DNA of 35,575 nucleotides, taken from Deltaproteobacteria bacterium (GTDB lineage Bacteria > Desulfobacterota > DSM-4660 > Desulfatiglandales > HGW-15). The notes beneath the pieces are model-generated. The model was not told the origin of the DNA. It saw nothing but the letters and a program-made list of their open reading frames with translations, and did not search any database. The translations under genes and the position numbers were made by a program. Each line of letters opens with the position of its first letter. The stretch's first letter is position 1. This document shows, piece after piece, positions 25,332-33,716 of the stretch. The stretch lies in assembly GCA_019310485.1 (NCBI GenBank), contig JAFDEF010000029.1, positions 1 to 35,575 of the forward strand. The letters run 5' to 3'.

Positions 25332-27098
25332 ATGTTTTTGCTGAAGGATCCGAATAGAACGAGGGAATTGATTGACGTAATCCAGGGAAAAGAAGCTTCT
25401 GATTTTGCGATAGTCAATGCTTCGATCCTGAATGTATACGCGGGTGAACTCCTGGAGGATTATTCAGTGAGCGTAAAAGGTGAATGGATAGCTTACATTG
25501 GGGAGGACGCTAGCAAAACCATTGGCAAGCACACAAGAGTGCTTGATGCTAGTGGCAAAGTCATCATACCGGGACTGATGGATGCTCATTGCCATCTTGC
25601 AGACTGGATTTACAGCCCAAGCGAATTCCTCCCCTATGCAATGGCAAGCGGGACAACAACAATTATTACCGAAGCCATTGAACCATTCCTGGCAATGGGC
25701 GAAGATGGATTGCTTGACTTCTTGGCTTCTCTGGAAGATCAGCCAGTCAAAGTATTTGTAACTCTGCCTGCCGGAGTGTCAACCAGCAAAAAGACGGAGC
25801 TCATGTCAAGAAAGTTGCTCAAGGAGCTTCTTTCACAAGATGCTATCGTGGGCCTCGGGGAGTCTTACTGGCAGGGTGTTTTGAAGAACTTGGACGTGCA
25901 TATTCCGGCTTTCCAGGAGACCTTTGCACATGGAAAAAGGGTCGAAGGGCATTCTGCCGGAGCAAAAGGTGAAAAGCTGATGGCATATGCTGCCACAGGT
26001 GTATCATCCTGTCATGAACCTATTACTGATCAGGAAGCCCTGGAGAGGCTGAGGCTGGGGATGTACGTGATGGTGAGAGAGGGGAGCATAAGGGAAGACC
26101 TTGTTCCAATTTCACGGATAGTTGAGTCGGGGGCTGATCTAAGAAGGCTGATTCTAGTAACAGATGGAGTTTCCCCGAAAGATCTGCTTGAAAAGGGATA
26201 CATGGCAAACATAGTGCAAAAAGCAATTAATTGTGGCTTTGATCCTGTACAGGCCATCCAGATGGCAACCATAAATCCTTCCACCTATTTCCGCCTGGAC
26301 ACTTTTACAGGTGGGATTGCTCCTGGAAAGCAAGCAGATATGCTGGTTGTTCCGGACATCAGATCAATCGAGCCTGAGCTGGTCATTAGTAGAGGCAGAA
26401 TCATTGCGAAGGAAGGAGAGGCAGTCGTTTGCACCAGAAAACATAATTTTTCCTCCAAGAGCCTGAACAGCGTTCACTTGGAACGAGAGCTTGAGGGATC
26501 TGATTTTTCCATCCTTGTTGATAGTGGAGGCAACCAGGCAAAGGTAAGGGTAATAGAGATGGTTACAGACCTTGTCACCAGGGAGCTTATAGTGTCGGTG
26601 CCGGTTTTGGATGGAGAAATCAGGTCGGACAAGGGGGAAGATTTATTGAAGGTAGCTGCCATTGACAGGAGGTATTCTCCTGGAGACATGTTTGTTGGAC
26701 TTATCAAGGGCTTTGGTCTGAAATCAGGAGCTATTGCTTCCAGCGGGGCCTGGGACACATCTGATATTATTGTCGTAGGAGAAAACGGCAGGGATATGGC
26801 AAATGCTGTAAATAGGATTCATTCTTTGCAGGGCGGTGCTGTTGTCAGTGCCGGAGGAAAAATAGTTGCAGAAATTGCCGCACCTGTATTCGGTCTTATT
26901 TCCGAGATGCCTGTGCCCCGGCTTGCAAAACAACTACAAGAGATAACCGCTGCCATGAAGAACCTGGGGTGTCCGCTAAAAGATCCGCTCCGCACCTTGG
27001 TCACTCTTACGGGCGCTGCCATACCATTTCTAAGAATATGTGAACAGGGGCTTGTTGATATAAAGAGCGGAAAGATCTTAGGGTTGGTGGTTTATTGA
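25332..27098 (+). CDS. Adenine deaminase family amidohydrolase, divergent
   Basis: Cytosolic metal-dependent amidohydrolase of 588 residues with the two-part layout of bacterial adenine deaminase (Ade): composite and barrel domain, then a C-terminal domain of about 180 residues. Family signatures are clear: GLMDAHCH, EGHSAGAKGEKLMAYAATG with SSCHEP, MYVMVREGS, LVTDGVSPKDLLEKG and ATINPSTYF. But the segments that usually read HxHIESS and ADPHE are HCHLADW and TEAIEP here, so either metal site or substrate may differ. The ATG at 25332 follows GGGGGGAAG; a GTG at 25278 would add 18 residues. It might deaminate adenine or act on another cyclic amidine or amide. Confidence 0.82.
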   Translation: MFLLKDPNRTRELIDVIQGKEASDFAIVNASILNVYAGELLEDYSVSVKGEWIAYIGEDASKTIGKHTRVLDASGKVIIPGLMDAHCHLADWIYSPSEFLPYAMASGTTTIITEAIEPFLAMGEDGLLDFLASLEDQPVKVFVTLPAGVSTSKKTELMSRKLLKELLSQDAIVGLGESYWQGVLKNLDVHIPAFQETFAHGKRVEGHSAGAKGEKLMAYAATGVSSCHEPITDQEALERLRLGMYVMVREGSIREDLVPISRIVESGADLRRLILVTDGVSPKDLLEKGYMANIVQKAINCGFDPVQAIQMATINPSTYFRLDTFTGGIAPGKQADMLVVPDIRSIEPELVISRGRIIAKEGEAVVCTRKHNFSSKSLNSVHLERELEGSDFSILVDSGGNQAKVRVIEMVTDLVTRELIVSVPVLDGEIRSDKGEDLLKVAAIDRRYSPGDMFVGLIKGFGLKSGAIASSGAWDTSDIIVVGENGRDMANAVNRIHSLQGGAVVSAGGKIVAEIAAPVFGLISEMPVPRLAKQLQEITAAMKNLGCPLKDPLRTLVTLTGAAIPFLRICEQGLVDIKSGKILGLVVY

Positions 27099-27154
27099 AC
27101 CAAAAGCCCAGGCAAGATACTTTATTGCCGAGTGTATCTGCCCAGCCTGACATC

Positions 27155-27565
27155 CTATGAAGAGCGGGGCTGGAACCTGGGCAGGCTGAACTCTTCGGTT
27201 ACATCCTCCCAGATAACTTCCACCGGCATTTCACACATTACCTGTTTGTGGCTGCACCCAACAATGTTTGAAAGCAAACGGACACCCTCCTCAAGCTCTA
27301 CAATTGCAACCACATAAGGCAACTCCTTCTCAAAGGCAGGATGGTATGCCTGATGGTACACGGCAAAAGTGAAAATTTTTCCCGTGCCCTTGGCTGTGAT
27401 CATCTCATGAGCCATGGAGTGGCACTTGGGGCAGATAATTGAGGGTGGCCAGCGGATGTGGCCGCACTCCTTGCACTTGTGGAACCGGAGTTCATGCTTT
27501 CGGCAGCCGTCCCAAAAAGGGGCGGTATCCGCACTCGGGACTGGTAAAGGTTTTTCGTAATCCAT
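27155..27565 (-). CDS. DUF35 zinc-ribbon/OB-fold protein
   Basis: Small protein of 136 residues with an N-terminal zinc ribbon (Cys31, Cys34, Cys45, Cys48; KCKECG and ICPKCH) and a C-terminal OB fold (TGKIFTFAVYH, PYVVAIVELEEG). DUF35 proteins bind acyl-CoA and form complexes with thiolase or HMG-CoA-synthase-like partners. It begins 5 bp after the thiolase-like gene on the same strand, so it is that protein's likely partner. GGAGG lies upstream within the end of the thiolase gene. It ends 56 bp from the convergent deaminase gene. Confidence 0.92.
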   Translation of the reverse strand: MDYEKPLPVPSADTAPFWDGCRKHELRFHKCKECGHIRWPPSIICPKCHSMAHEMITAKGTGKIFTFAVYHQAYHPAFEKELPYVVAIVELEEGVRLLSNIVGCSHKQVMCEMPVEVIWEDVTEEFSLPRFQPRSS

Positions 27566-27570
27566 TTGTG

Positions 27571-28734
27571 TTAAGCCCTCCTTAGAATGTAGCAGGAATG
27601 AGACTGAAGGATCCCTCCATTATCGCTACAAAGGATGATTTCAGGCTCTTTAGTCTTTGTTTTTGGCCCGAGCTGTCTCTCAGCGCACCGTCCCATTAGT
27701 TGCATGACTGCTTCTGAAAGCGGGGTGAGCCCCATGAAGTAAGCTTCTGAGAGTTGGCCCCCAGATGTGTTTGTAGGCATCTTGCCCCCAGGTTCAATAG
27801 TGCCATCTTTGAACCAGTCTTCACCTTCTCCTGGTTCAAAAAACCCATAATCCTGGAGGGTGATCTCTACCGTATAAGTGAAGCAATCGTAAATTTCACA
27901 GGCATCAATATCATCAAGACTGATCCCTGCCATTCTAAACGCAGTTTGACTTGCAATCTTCGCACCTGTGGGACCGGCAAGGTAAGTGGCCTGTGGAATT
28001 TCGCCCGAGGGATTGTGCTGGCCCATACCCATGATAAGGACAGGAGTGTGCCTGAGGTCTTTGGCCCTTTCAGCAGATGTCACGACCACCGCACGGCCAC
28101 CATCATTTACAAGGCAATTATCAAAGAGTCGGAATGGCTCTACAACCCACCTAGAATTGTAGTAGTCATCAAAGGTCATCTTTGGTTCATGCATGATGGC
28201 CCTCGGATTTAGGTTAGCCCATTTTCTTTGCCCAACAGCTATATGCTTCCATGTTTCAGGTCCTGTGCCAAAAGTATGCATGGCTCTTCTGGCAGCAAGG
28301 GCGTAACCACCGGTTGCTCCAAAGTGACCAAAGACGGCATCTTCTCCTGTGAGTTCAACAAGCAAGAGTTTCATCCCTCCCCCAGAAAGAGCGCTATGGC
28401 CATAGGAAATAACAACGTAATTGCAAAGACCTGCATCAAGCGCGCCAACTGCGTGCAGAAGGTGACTTCTGGATCAGTTGGCATCCTGGCTAAGGTAGGT
28501 GGGTGCAATCCCCAGGTGCTGTGCCACAAGTTGAGGCGTCACGTCCCGCTCTCCGGGACAAGGCGGGAAGTGCCTGTAACAAGTTAGGCCGTCAATGTCT
28601 TCCTTCTTGAGCCCCGCATCCTTGATTGCATTTGAGGCTGCTTCAATATGAAAACTGAGAGAGGTCCTACCTGGAATCCGGCCTTGCGGCGTAAAGCCTA
28701 CTCCAACGACGGCATATTTATCCTTCAAATCCAT
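27571..28734 (-). CDS. Thiolase-like (lipid-transfer/SCP-x type) protein with in-frame UGA at codon 87
   Basis: Reads as one 387-residue thiolase-fold protein if the UGA at 28474-28476 is passed. Residues 1-86 (YAVVGVGFTPQGRIPGR onwards) and 88-387 (HAVGALDAGLCNYVV, FGATGGYALAARRAM, CEIYDCFT, GLTPLSEAV) are in the same frame and align continuously with the DUF35-partner thiolase family. AAGGAGGG precedes ATG 28734. The UGA lies in the segment where thiolases carry the nucleophilic Cys (about residue 85-90). Possible explanations are a nonsense mutation, a sequence error, or selenocysteine. An ATG at 28374 could start only a C-terminal fragment. If intact, it would act with the DUF35 protein on a 3-ketoacyl-CoA. 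Confidence 0.8.
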
Positions 28735-28869
28735 GACACCCTCCTTGTCTTCCATTAATATCAGCTTCAATCCCGGTAAGAGGTCAAAAAGACAATTTCA
28801 GCATGACTCATGGCGTTTATCACAAAGGTTATGAAAGGAATTCTCCCCCGGGTTGACGTGGCGAAGGGG

Positions 28870-29568
28870 CTAGGCTGAAAGGCTGTAGCGGAGTGCACTT
28901 TCAGCATGGATCCTTGACGTATCAAAAAAAGGAATGCCCAGTGTTTCTTCAGTAAGAAGCAGAGGTATCTCTGTGCAGCCAAGGATCAGCCCCTCTATGG
29001 AATCATCCTTCATCATTCTTTTTGCTATGTCCAGAAATCCCGTCCGTGTTTCTTCCAAAATGATCCCGACACTCAGTTCGCTGCGTATTTTTTCCATGAT
29101 ATAGGCTTGTTCATCATCCCGGGGAACCGAAATGGTGATATTCTTCATCTTGAAAACTTTCCTGTAGAAGTCGGATTGCATGGTGATTTCCGTCCCCACA
29201 AGGCCAACCTTGCGAACACCTTTTTTTTGCACTGCCTTGCAAGTTTCCTCAACAATACTGAGTAGAGGGATAGGAGTTTTTCCTTCAATTTTGTCAAAGA
29301 CAATGTGCGGCGTGTTGGCTGAAATCAGCCCAAACTCGGCCCCTGCACGATAAAGCGAATGAAAGGCCTCCAGCAATTTTGAAGACAGACTTGCCCAGTC
29401 GGCTTTTTTCATGAAACCCCAGCACTCCTCCAGATTCATGCTGTAAATAATCATTTCCGGGTAATTTCCGCCGAGATCTTTATTCCCGTTACACAGATCC
29501 ACAATTACACGGTAATAATAAAGAGTTGCCTCAGGCCCCAGCCCACCTATAATACCCATTTTTTTCAT
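28870..29568 (-). CDS. Aspartate/glutamate racemase superfamily protein with one catalytic Cys
   Basis: Asp/Glu racemase fold protein of 232 residues, starting with GIIGGLGPEAT as in aspartate racemases. The first catalytic Cys, normally in a CNTxH motif, is Ala84 (SANTPH); the second is present as Cys198 (LGCTEIPLLL). Two Cys are needed for standard two-base racemisation. Single-Cys members of this fold include arylmalonate decarboxylase and the E. coli YgeA-type racemase (Thr at the first site). This protein may therefore be a decarboxylase, isomerase or one-sided racemase. AGAGG lies 5 bases before the ATG. It lies between an ABC permease gene and the thiolase-like gene, all on the minus strand. 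Confidence 0.88.
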   Translation of the reverse strand: MKKMGIIGGLGPEATLYYYRVIVDLCNGNKDLGGNYPEMIIYSMNLEECWGFMKKADWASLSSKLLEAFHSLYRAGAEFGLISANTPHIVFDKIEGKTPIPLLSIVEETCKAVQKKGVRKVGLVGTEITMQSDFYRKVFKMKNITISVPRDDEQAYIMEKIRSELSVGIILEETRTGFLDIAKRMMKDDSIEGLILGCTEIPLLLTEETLGIPFFDTSRIHAESALRYSLSA

Positions 29569-29612
29569 TGCTGCCTCTCTCGTGGATACAGAGGTATACC
29601 ATCATTTCAACA

Positions 29613-30518
29613 TCACATCCTGGATGCGGGGGGCACCCATTCGTGATACAGTTTCTTCTTGAGATATGGAATTCCCAGTGCCACGACTACCAGGAGTGAT
29701 GTTATCATCTTGAGATCCCCTGGCCGCATGCCCAGCCTGAGAGCAATGGTAATAAAAAGTCGGTACAAAAAAGTTCCTGAAAAACAGGCGATCAGGGTCC
29801 ATGTGATTCCCCTAGGATAAATTAATGCCTCTCCCAGGATCACTGCTGCAAGAGCCATAACGATCATTCCAATTCCCATTCCCACATCGCAAAATCCTTG
29901 ATTTTGTGCGACCAGAGAACCTGTGAGTGCAACTAGGCCGTTAGAAAGAGCGCAACCTATTAATATATTCTTGTCTGTGTTTGAGCCTAGACTTCTCACC
30001 ATCTCTTCATTATCGCCGGTTGCCCTCAAAGCCAGACCAATTTCAGTTCTGAGAAACCAGTTCAAAATCCCGAAAAAAATCAGAGCCACTATAGCTGCAA
30101 AGACAATAGACAGGCTCATACCGTGCAGTGAAAAAAGTCGCCCCGCCAGATCAAAGGCAGTGACCTGACGGAGCAACGGAACGTTTGCGCCTCCCATAAT
30201 CCTCAGATTAACCGAGTATACCCCTACCATCATCAAAATTCCGCTTAGCAGTGCACTGATTCGGAGCACGGTGTTCAAAAGACCGGTGACAGTGCCCGCA
30301 ATCAGGCCGGCGACAAAGGCGGCAAATGTTGCAAGAAAAGGGTTTACTCCCTTTACAATGAGTACCGCAGCGGTAGCTCCCCCAAGCGGAAACGTGGCGT
30401 CGACGCTCAGATCGGGAAATGCCAGTACCCGAAACGTCAGGTATACGCCTACGGTTAAAAGGCCAAAGATTAGACCCTCGTAACACGACACCGAAAGTAT
30501 GCTCAGCAAGGTATCCAA
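29613..30518 (-). CDS. ABC importer permease, LivH-like (TrpY-type), paralogue 1
   Basis: Integral membrane protein of 301 residues with 8-9 hydrophobic segments and the family segments FPDLSVDATFPLGGA, GILMMVG, and the cytoplasmic ATPase-contact loop TEIGLALRATGDNEEMVRSLG. It is paralogous to the permease at 33717, sharing that loop exactly. The start is a TTG with GGAG 6 bases upstream. It follows its binding-protein gene by 160 bp, in which repeat copy B lies. No ATPase gene follows on this strand. Confidence 0.92.
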   Translation of the reverse strand: MDTLLSILSVSCYEGLIFGLLTVGVYLTFRVLAFPDLSVDATFPLGGATAAVLIVKGVNPFLATFAAFVAGLIAGTVTGLLNTVLRISALLSGILMMVGVYSVNLRIMGGANVPLLRQVTAFDLAGRLFSLHGMSLSIVFAAIVALIFFGILNWFLRTEIGLALRATGDNEEMVRSLGSNTDKNILIGCALSNGLVALTGSLVAQNQGFCDVGMGIGMIVMALAAVILGEALIYPRGITWTLIACFSGTFLYRLFITIALRLGMRPGDLKMITSLLVVVALGIPYLKKKLYHEWVPPASRM

Positions 30519-30553
30519 GTTATCTCCATTTGTGGGCTTGTATTCGTGACTAT

Positions 30554-30659
30554 CTTAATCCGCCAGAGACGGACGAGGGTTCAATTCCCCGCCCCTTGGG
30601 GCATTAAGAAAATTTCCTATTGATACCCCGTCCGCTTGCGGCAGGGTAGTTAATTTCAC
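30554..30659 (+). repeat. Double-hairpin dispersed repeat, copy B
   Basis: About 106 bp, matching copy A (18459-18565) in the same orientation over its whole length at roughly 80% by eye. Shared blocks include CGCCAGAG, GGACGAGGG, AATTCCCCGCCCCTTGGGG and ATTGATACCCCG. It lies between the binding-protein and permease genes of the minus-strand ABC unit, so it is transcribed and could act as an intercistronic hairpin. The second stem is partly decayed compared with copy A. Confidence 0.8.
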
Positions 30660-30678
30660 CAGATGCAAACATTCTTAC

Positions 30679-31674
30679 TTACTTGTTTATAACCTTTGTG
30701 GCTTTTGCCATCACAGCCTGAGGAATAGTAATCCCCATGCGTTTTGCTGCTGATGGGTTGACCCACAGATCCCCCATTTTACCCTTCTTTATAGGCATCT
30801 CGGCAGGATTCCTTCCGTCCAGAACTTGCTTGGCCATCTTTCCTGCCTCTTTGCCTAAATCGTAGAAATCAATACCGCAACTGGCGATCACTCCCCTTTT
30901 AACCTGGTTGACATCAGAGCCGAAAAGGGGAACCTTGTTATCTTCACAAACCTTTACCAGGGCTTCGAGTGCCGAGGTTACTATGTTGTCTGTAGGAAAC
31001 CAAACAGCATCAACCCTGCCCATGAGAGACTTGGCTGCTGCCAGAACGTCCGCACTGGAAGCGGCATTAACTTCAACTATTTTCTTGATTCCAAGGCCTG
31101 GAGCTGCTTTTTTCAATTCAGCTATCTGGACCCGTGAATTAACTTCGCCGGCATTGTAAATGGTGCCCAGTACTTTTACGCCGGGAACGATTTCTTTGAC
31201 GACCTTTACCTGGGCTCCCACATCCATCCAGTCGCTACATCCGGTCACGTTGCCTCCGGGTCTCTCCCAGCTCTCCGCTACCTTGGCAGCAACAGGATCA
31301 GTCATTGCTCCGAATATCACGGGGATGCCCGTTCCTTTGGTGGCTGCGGCAACCGCCTGTGTACAGGGTGTCGTAATGGAGAAGATGAGGTCCTTTTTTT
31401 GTGAGACAAACTTCTTGGCAATAGAGGCAACTACACTCATATCGCCTTCAGCATTGGAGATGTCATATTGGACGGTTTTGCCGTCAATATAGCCTTCTTG
31501 GGCCATCTGGTCCATAAATCCTTTCTGGCATGCATCGAGGGCAGGGTGGGTAATGAAGTTTATCACGCCTATCCTTAATACCTTTTTTGCAAAAAGTTTA
31601 GACGAAGATGGGGTCATAATCAGTGCTGTAAGAAGAATAATAAAAATGAATAGCCAGTGTCCTTTCTTTCCCAT
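30679..31674 (-). CDS. ABC substrate-binding protein (ABC_sub_bind/TrpX-like), paralogue 1
   Basis: Periplasmic binding protein of 331 residues. The N-terminal hydrophobic segment with preceding lysines (MGKKGHWLFIFIILLTALIM) is a signal peptide, probably cleaved near residue 29. RIGVINFITHPALDACQKGFM, SITTPCTQAVAAATK, IPVIFGAMTDPV and LFGSDVNQVKRGVIASCG are conserved blocks of this family, whose characterised members bind aromatic amino acids or related small molecules. AAGGAGGG precedes the ATG. It is paralogous to the protein at 32534. Promoter candidate: TATAAT on the minus strand at 31800-31795 with a poor -35. Confidence 0.92.
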   Translation of the reverse strand: MGKKGHWLFIFIILLTALIMTPSSSKLFAKKVLRIGVINFITHPALDACQKGFMDQMAQEGYIDGKTVQYDISNAEGDMSVVASIAKKFVSQKKDLIFSITTPCTQAVAAATKGTGIPVIFGAMTDPVAAKVAESWERPGGNVTGCSDWMDVGAQVKVVKEIVPGVKVLGTIYNAGEVNSRVQIAELKKAAPGLGIKKIVEVNAASSADVLAAAKSLMGRVDAVWFPTDNIVTSALEALVKVCEDNKVPLFGSDVNQVKRGVIASCGIDFYDLGKEAGKMAKQVLDGRNPAEMPIKKGKMGDLWVNPSAAKRMGITIPQAVMAKATKVINK

Positions 31675-32533
31675 TTGATTCCCTCCTTTTGAAAAAGTTG
31701 TTATGTCTCTCTGCTTTGTCCAAAGTAAGGCCTTCCGATAAAACTTTCTTTATTCACCTCCTTTTCCAGCAGTTTGAACTAAGATGTTTCGCTTATTATA
31801 AAGAACCATCAGATAATCATGTTCTCATGGGAGGGCGAAGACCATCCAGCTTTTTCAATGTATTCAAAACCCTGACAGAGTGCCTGCAAGAATCCTATTG
31901 GACCGGGACAGAGTATAGGTAGAGGGCATGCCGGTGTCAAGCAGTATCTTGCCCCGCAAATCCGCACCTGCAGCCTTCATGCATATTTTTTGTTGACAAA
32001 TAATAGTGGATTACCTAAATGTAAGTTCCAGCACCTTTAGAAGGCCCGAACATTTAATTTGATAAATCAGAACTTTCTCTCCCGGCCTTTTCCAGAGCCT
32101 TTCCAGTATTATGGCCAGACACAAATGGGGCGATCAAGCGGAGACGGTGGAACTTCTTTTAGAATATAATTGCAGATTTTGCCTCGGGTATGCCCCGTGT
32201 ATTGGAGATCATTTATACCTATTGCAATGTCCCTGGTTGCCATCTGGTTCGAGGTTTAGCCGAAGCCACCACGTAAGCAAGCGATATATTCTCGAGCCTG
32301 CTGGGCCATCTGGTTGTTAGCTCATTGCATGGCTAGTGAGTGGCGGCGTATCTATGAACTAGAAACAAGTTTTTCCAAGTCCTGGACGAAGGGGGTGGGA
32401 AATATGGACTAATCCTGGTCCAGCAGCCAAATTGGCAATGCCTGTGCGCTCGGGGTGTGCAAGGTAACTTGAACTTTTTCACATCTTTTCACTGCCTGGT
32501 AGTTTTCAGGCATACTTCAAGAGGGGGTTTGAG
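31675..32533. other. Divergent intergenic region between the two ABC importers
   Basis: 859 bp with no gene I can support. A possible plus-strand promoter is TTGACA (31993-31998) with TAAATG (32016-32021), 17-base spacing, which would give a leader of about 500 nt. GCCATCTGGTT is repeated at 32239 and 32305. A 6-bp hairpin (TGCCTG 32493-32498, CAGGCA 32507-32512) lies just before the ribosome-binding site of the plus-strand gene. A perfect AAGGAGGTGA on the minus strand near 31765 has no suitable start codon. The long leader leaves room for a regulatory RNA, but I recognise none. Confidence 0.5.
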
Positions 32534-33548
32534 ATGAAAAAGAAAAAATTTCCTGGTGCTGTTTGTCGGTGTAGCTTTTGTGCTGTCCATGACTATAGCC
32601 CTGCCTTCAAAAGGGTGGTGTGGCTCAAAAGAAAAGGTTTTCAAAATCGGTTACCCGCAAATAATCAGCCACCCTGCGCTTAATACCATCCACAAAGCAT
32701 TCGTAGAGGTCATGGCAAAGCAAGGGTTCATTGAGGGAAAGAACGTAGAGTACAAGTATCGCATTCCTCAAAGCGACATGACGGTGGCAAAGACAATAGC
32801 CGACCAATTTGTTTCTGAAAGATGTGATTTGATTGCCCCAATAACCACCGTATGCACCCAGGTTGTGTGCATTGCAGCGAAAGGCAGCGGCATACCGATA
32901 GTTTTTAGCGCCGTTGCCGACCCAGTTCTTGCCGGAATTGTTCCTTCCTGGGAGCATCCGTGTTCTCCCGGACTCAAGATAACCGGGCTTAGCGACTATA
33001 TTCCCGTGAAACCCCAGGTGGAATTAATCAAGGCAATATGTCCCAAGGCCAAGGTGCTGGGCGCGATCTTTAATGCCGGCGATGAAAGCAATACCAAAAC
33101 AGTCAACGAAATGCGAAAACTGGCTCCCCAGTATGGCCTGAAGATGATTGAAGCCAGCGTATCCACCACTGCGGATGTGCACAGTGCTGCGGTGTCGCTG
33201 GTCGGAAGGGCTGACCTTATCTGGTGGCCAATGGATAATACAACTGCTGCGGGCCTTGAAGGGCTTATCTCGGTCTGCGAAGAACACAAAATTCCGCTTT
33301 TTGCCCCCGATATTGACTCAGTTAAGAGGGGCGCAATCGGCTGCATCTACTACACAAACTACGAGATGGGAAAAATGCAGGCACAAAAAGCAGCGCGAGT
33401 TTTGAGAGGTGAAGATCCGTGCAATATCCCGGTATCTACTTACAAGAGTAAAGCAAGAACAATTGTTAACCCTGCAGCAGCGAAAAGGATGGCCGTAACC
33501 ATTCCCCAGTCAGTTCTAGATAGCGCCGCGATGGTGATAAAGAAGTAG
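32534..33548 (+). CDS. ABC substrate-binding protein (TrpX-like), paralogue 2, one-base slip in signal peptide
   Basis: Binding protein of the same family as 30679-31674, with matching blocks (KIGYPQIISHPALNTIHKAF, ITTVCTQVVCIAAKG, IPIVFSAVADPV, LFAPDIDSVKRGAI). The ATG at 32534 has an excellent GAGGGGG site 6 bases upstream, but its frame leaves the gene within a few codons. Removing one A from the A6 run at 32543-32548 gives MKKKNFLVLFVGVAFVLSM, a perfect signal peptide, and a 337-residue protein. Without that, the open frame begins only at GTG 32556, with no ribosome-binding site and no basic N terminus. Either a sequence error, a phase-variable or slippage site, or a broken gene. It heads the permease and ATPase genes. 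Confidence 0.82.
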
Positions 33549-33716
33549 GGCAAGGAAAGATTTTTTAATTACCGAAAGCGCAAAGCGGTCTGCGATCCAG
33601 GGTAGTGTTTTTTGCTTTAACTGAAGGAGGGCGTTTCGGCCGTGCTTTGATTCAAGGAAGGTCATGCCTGATGCAAGGGTGTGGAAAAGGGGATATGGCA
33701 AACAAGGAGATGAGCA

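Noticed and set aside
31675-31800. Possible leader peptide (GTG within a perfect AAGGAGGTGA) upstream of the minus-strand binding protein
   Set aside because: The GTG lies inside the ribosome-binding sequence, so spacing is wrong; no other start follows.
32111-32320. 69-codon open frame in the region between the ABC importers
   Set aside because: No ribosome-binding site, unusual Cys-rich composition, no recognisable family, and part of it covers a direct repeat; likely chance.
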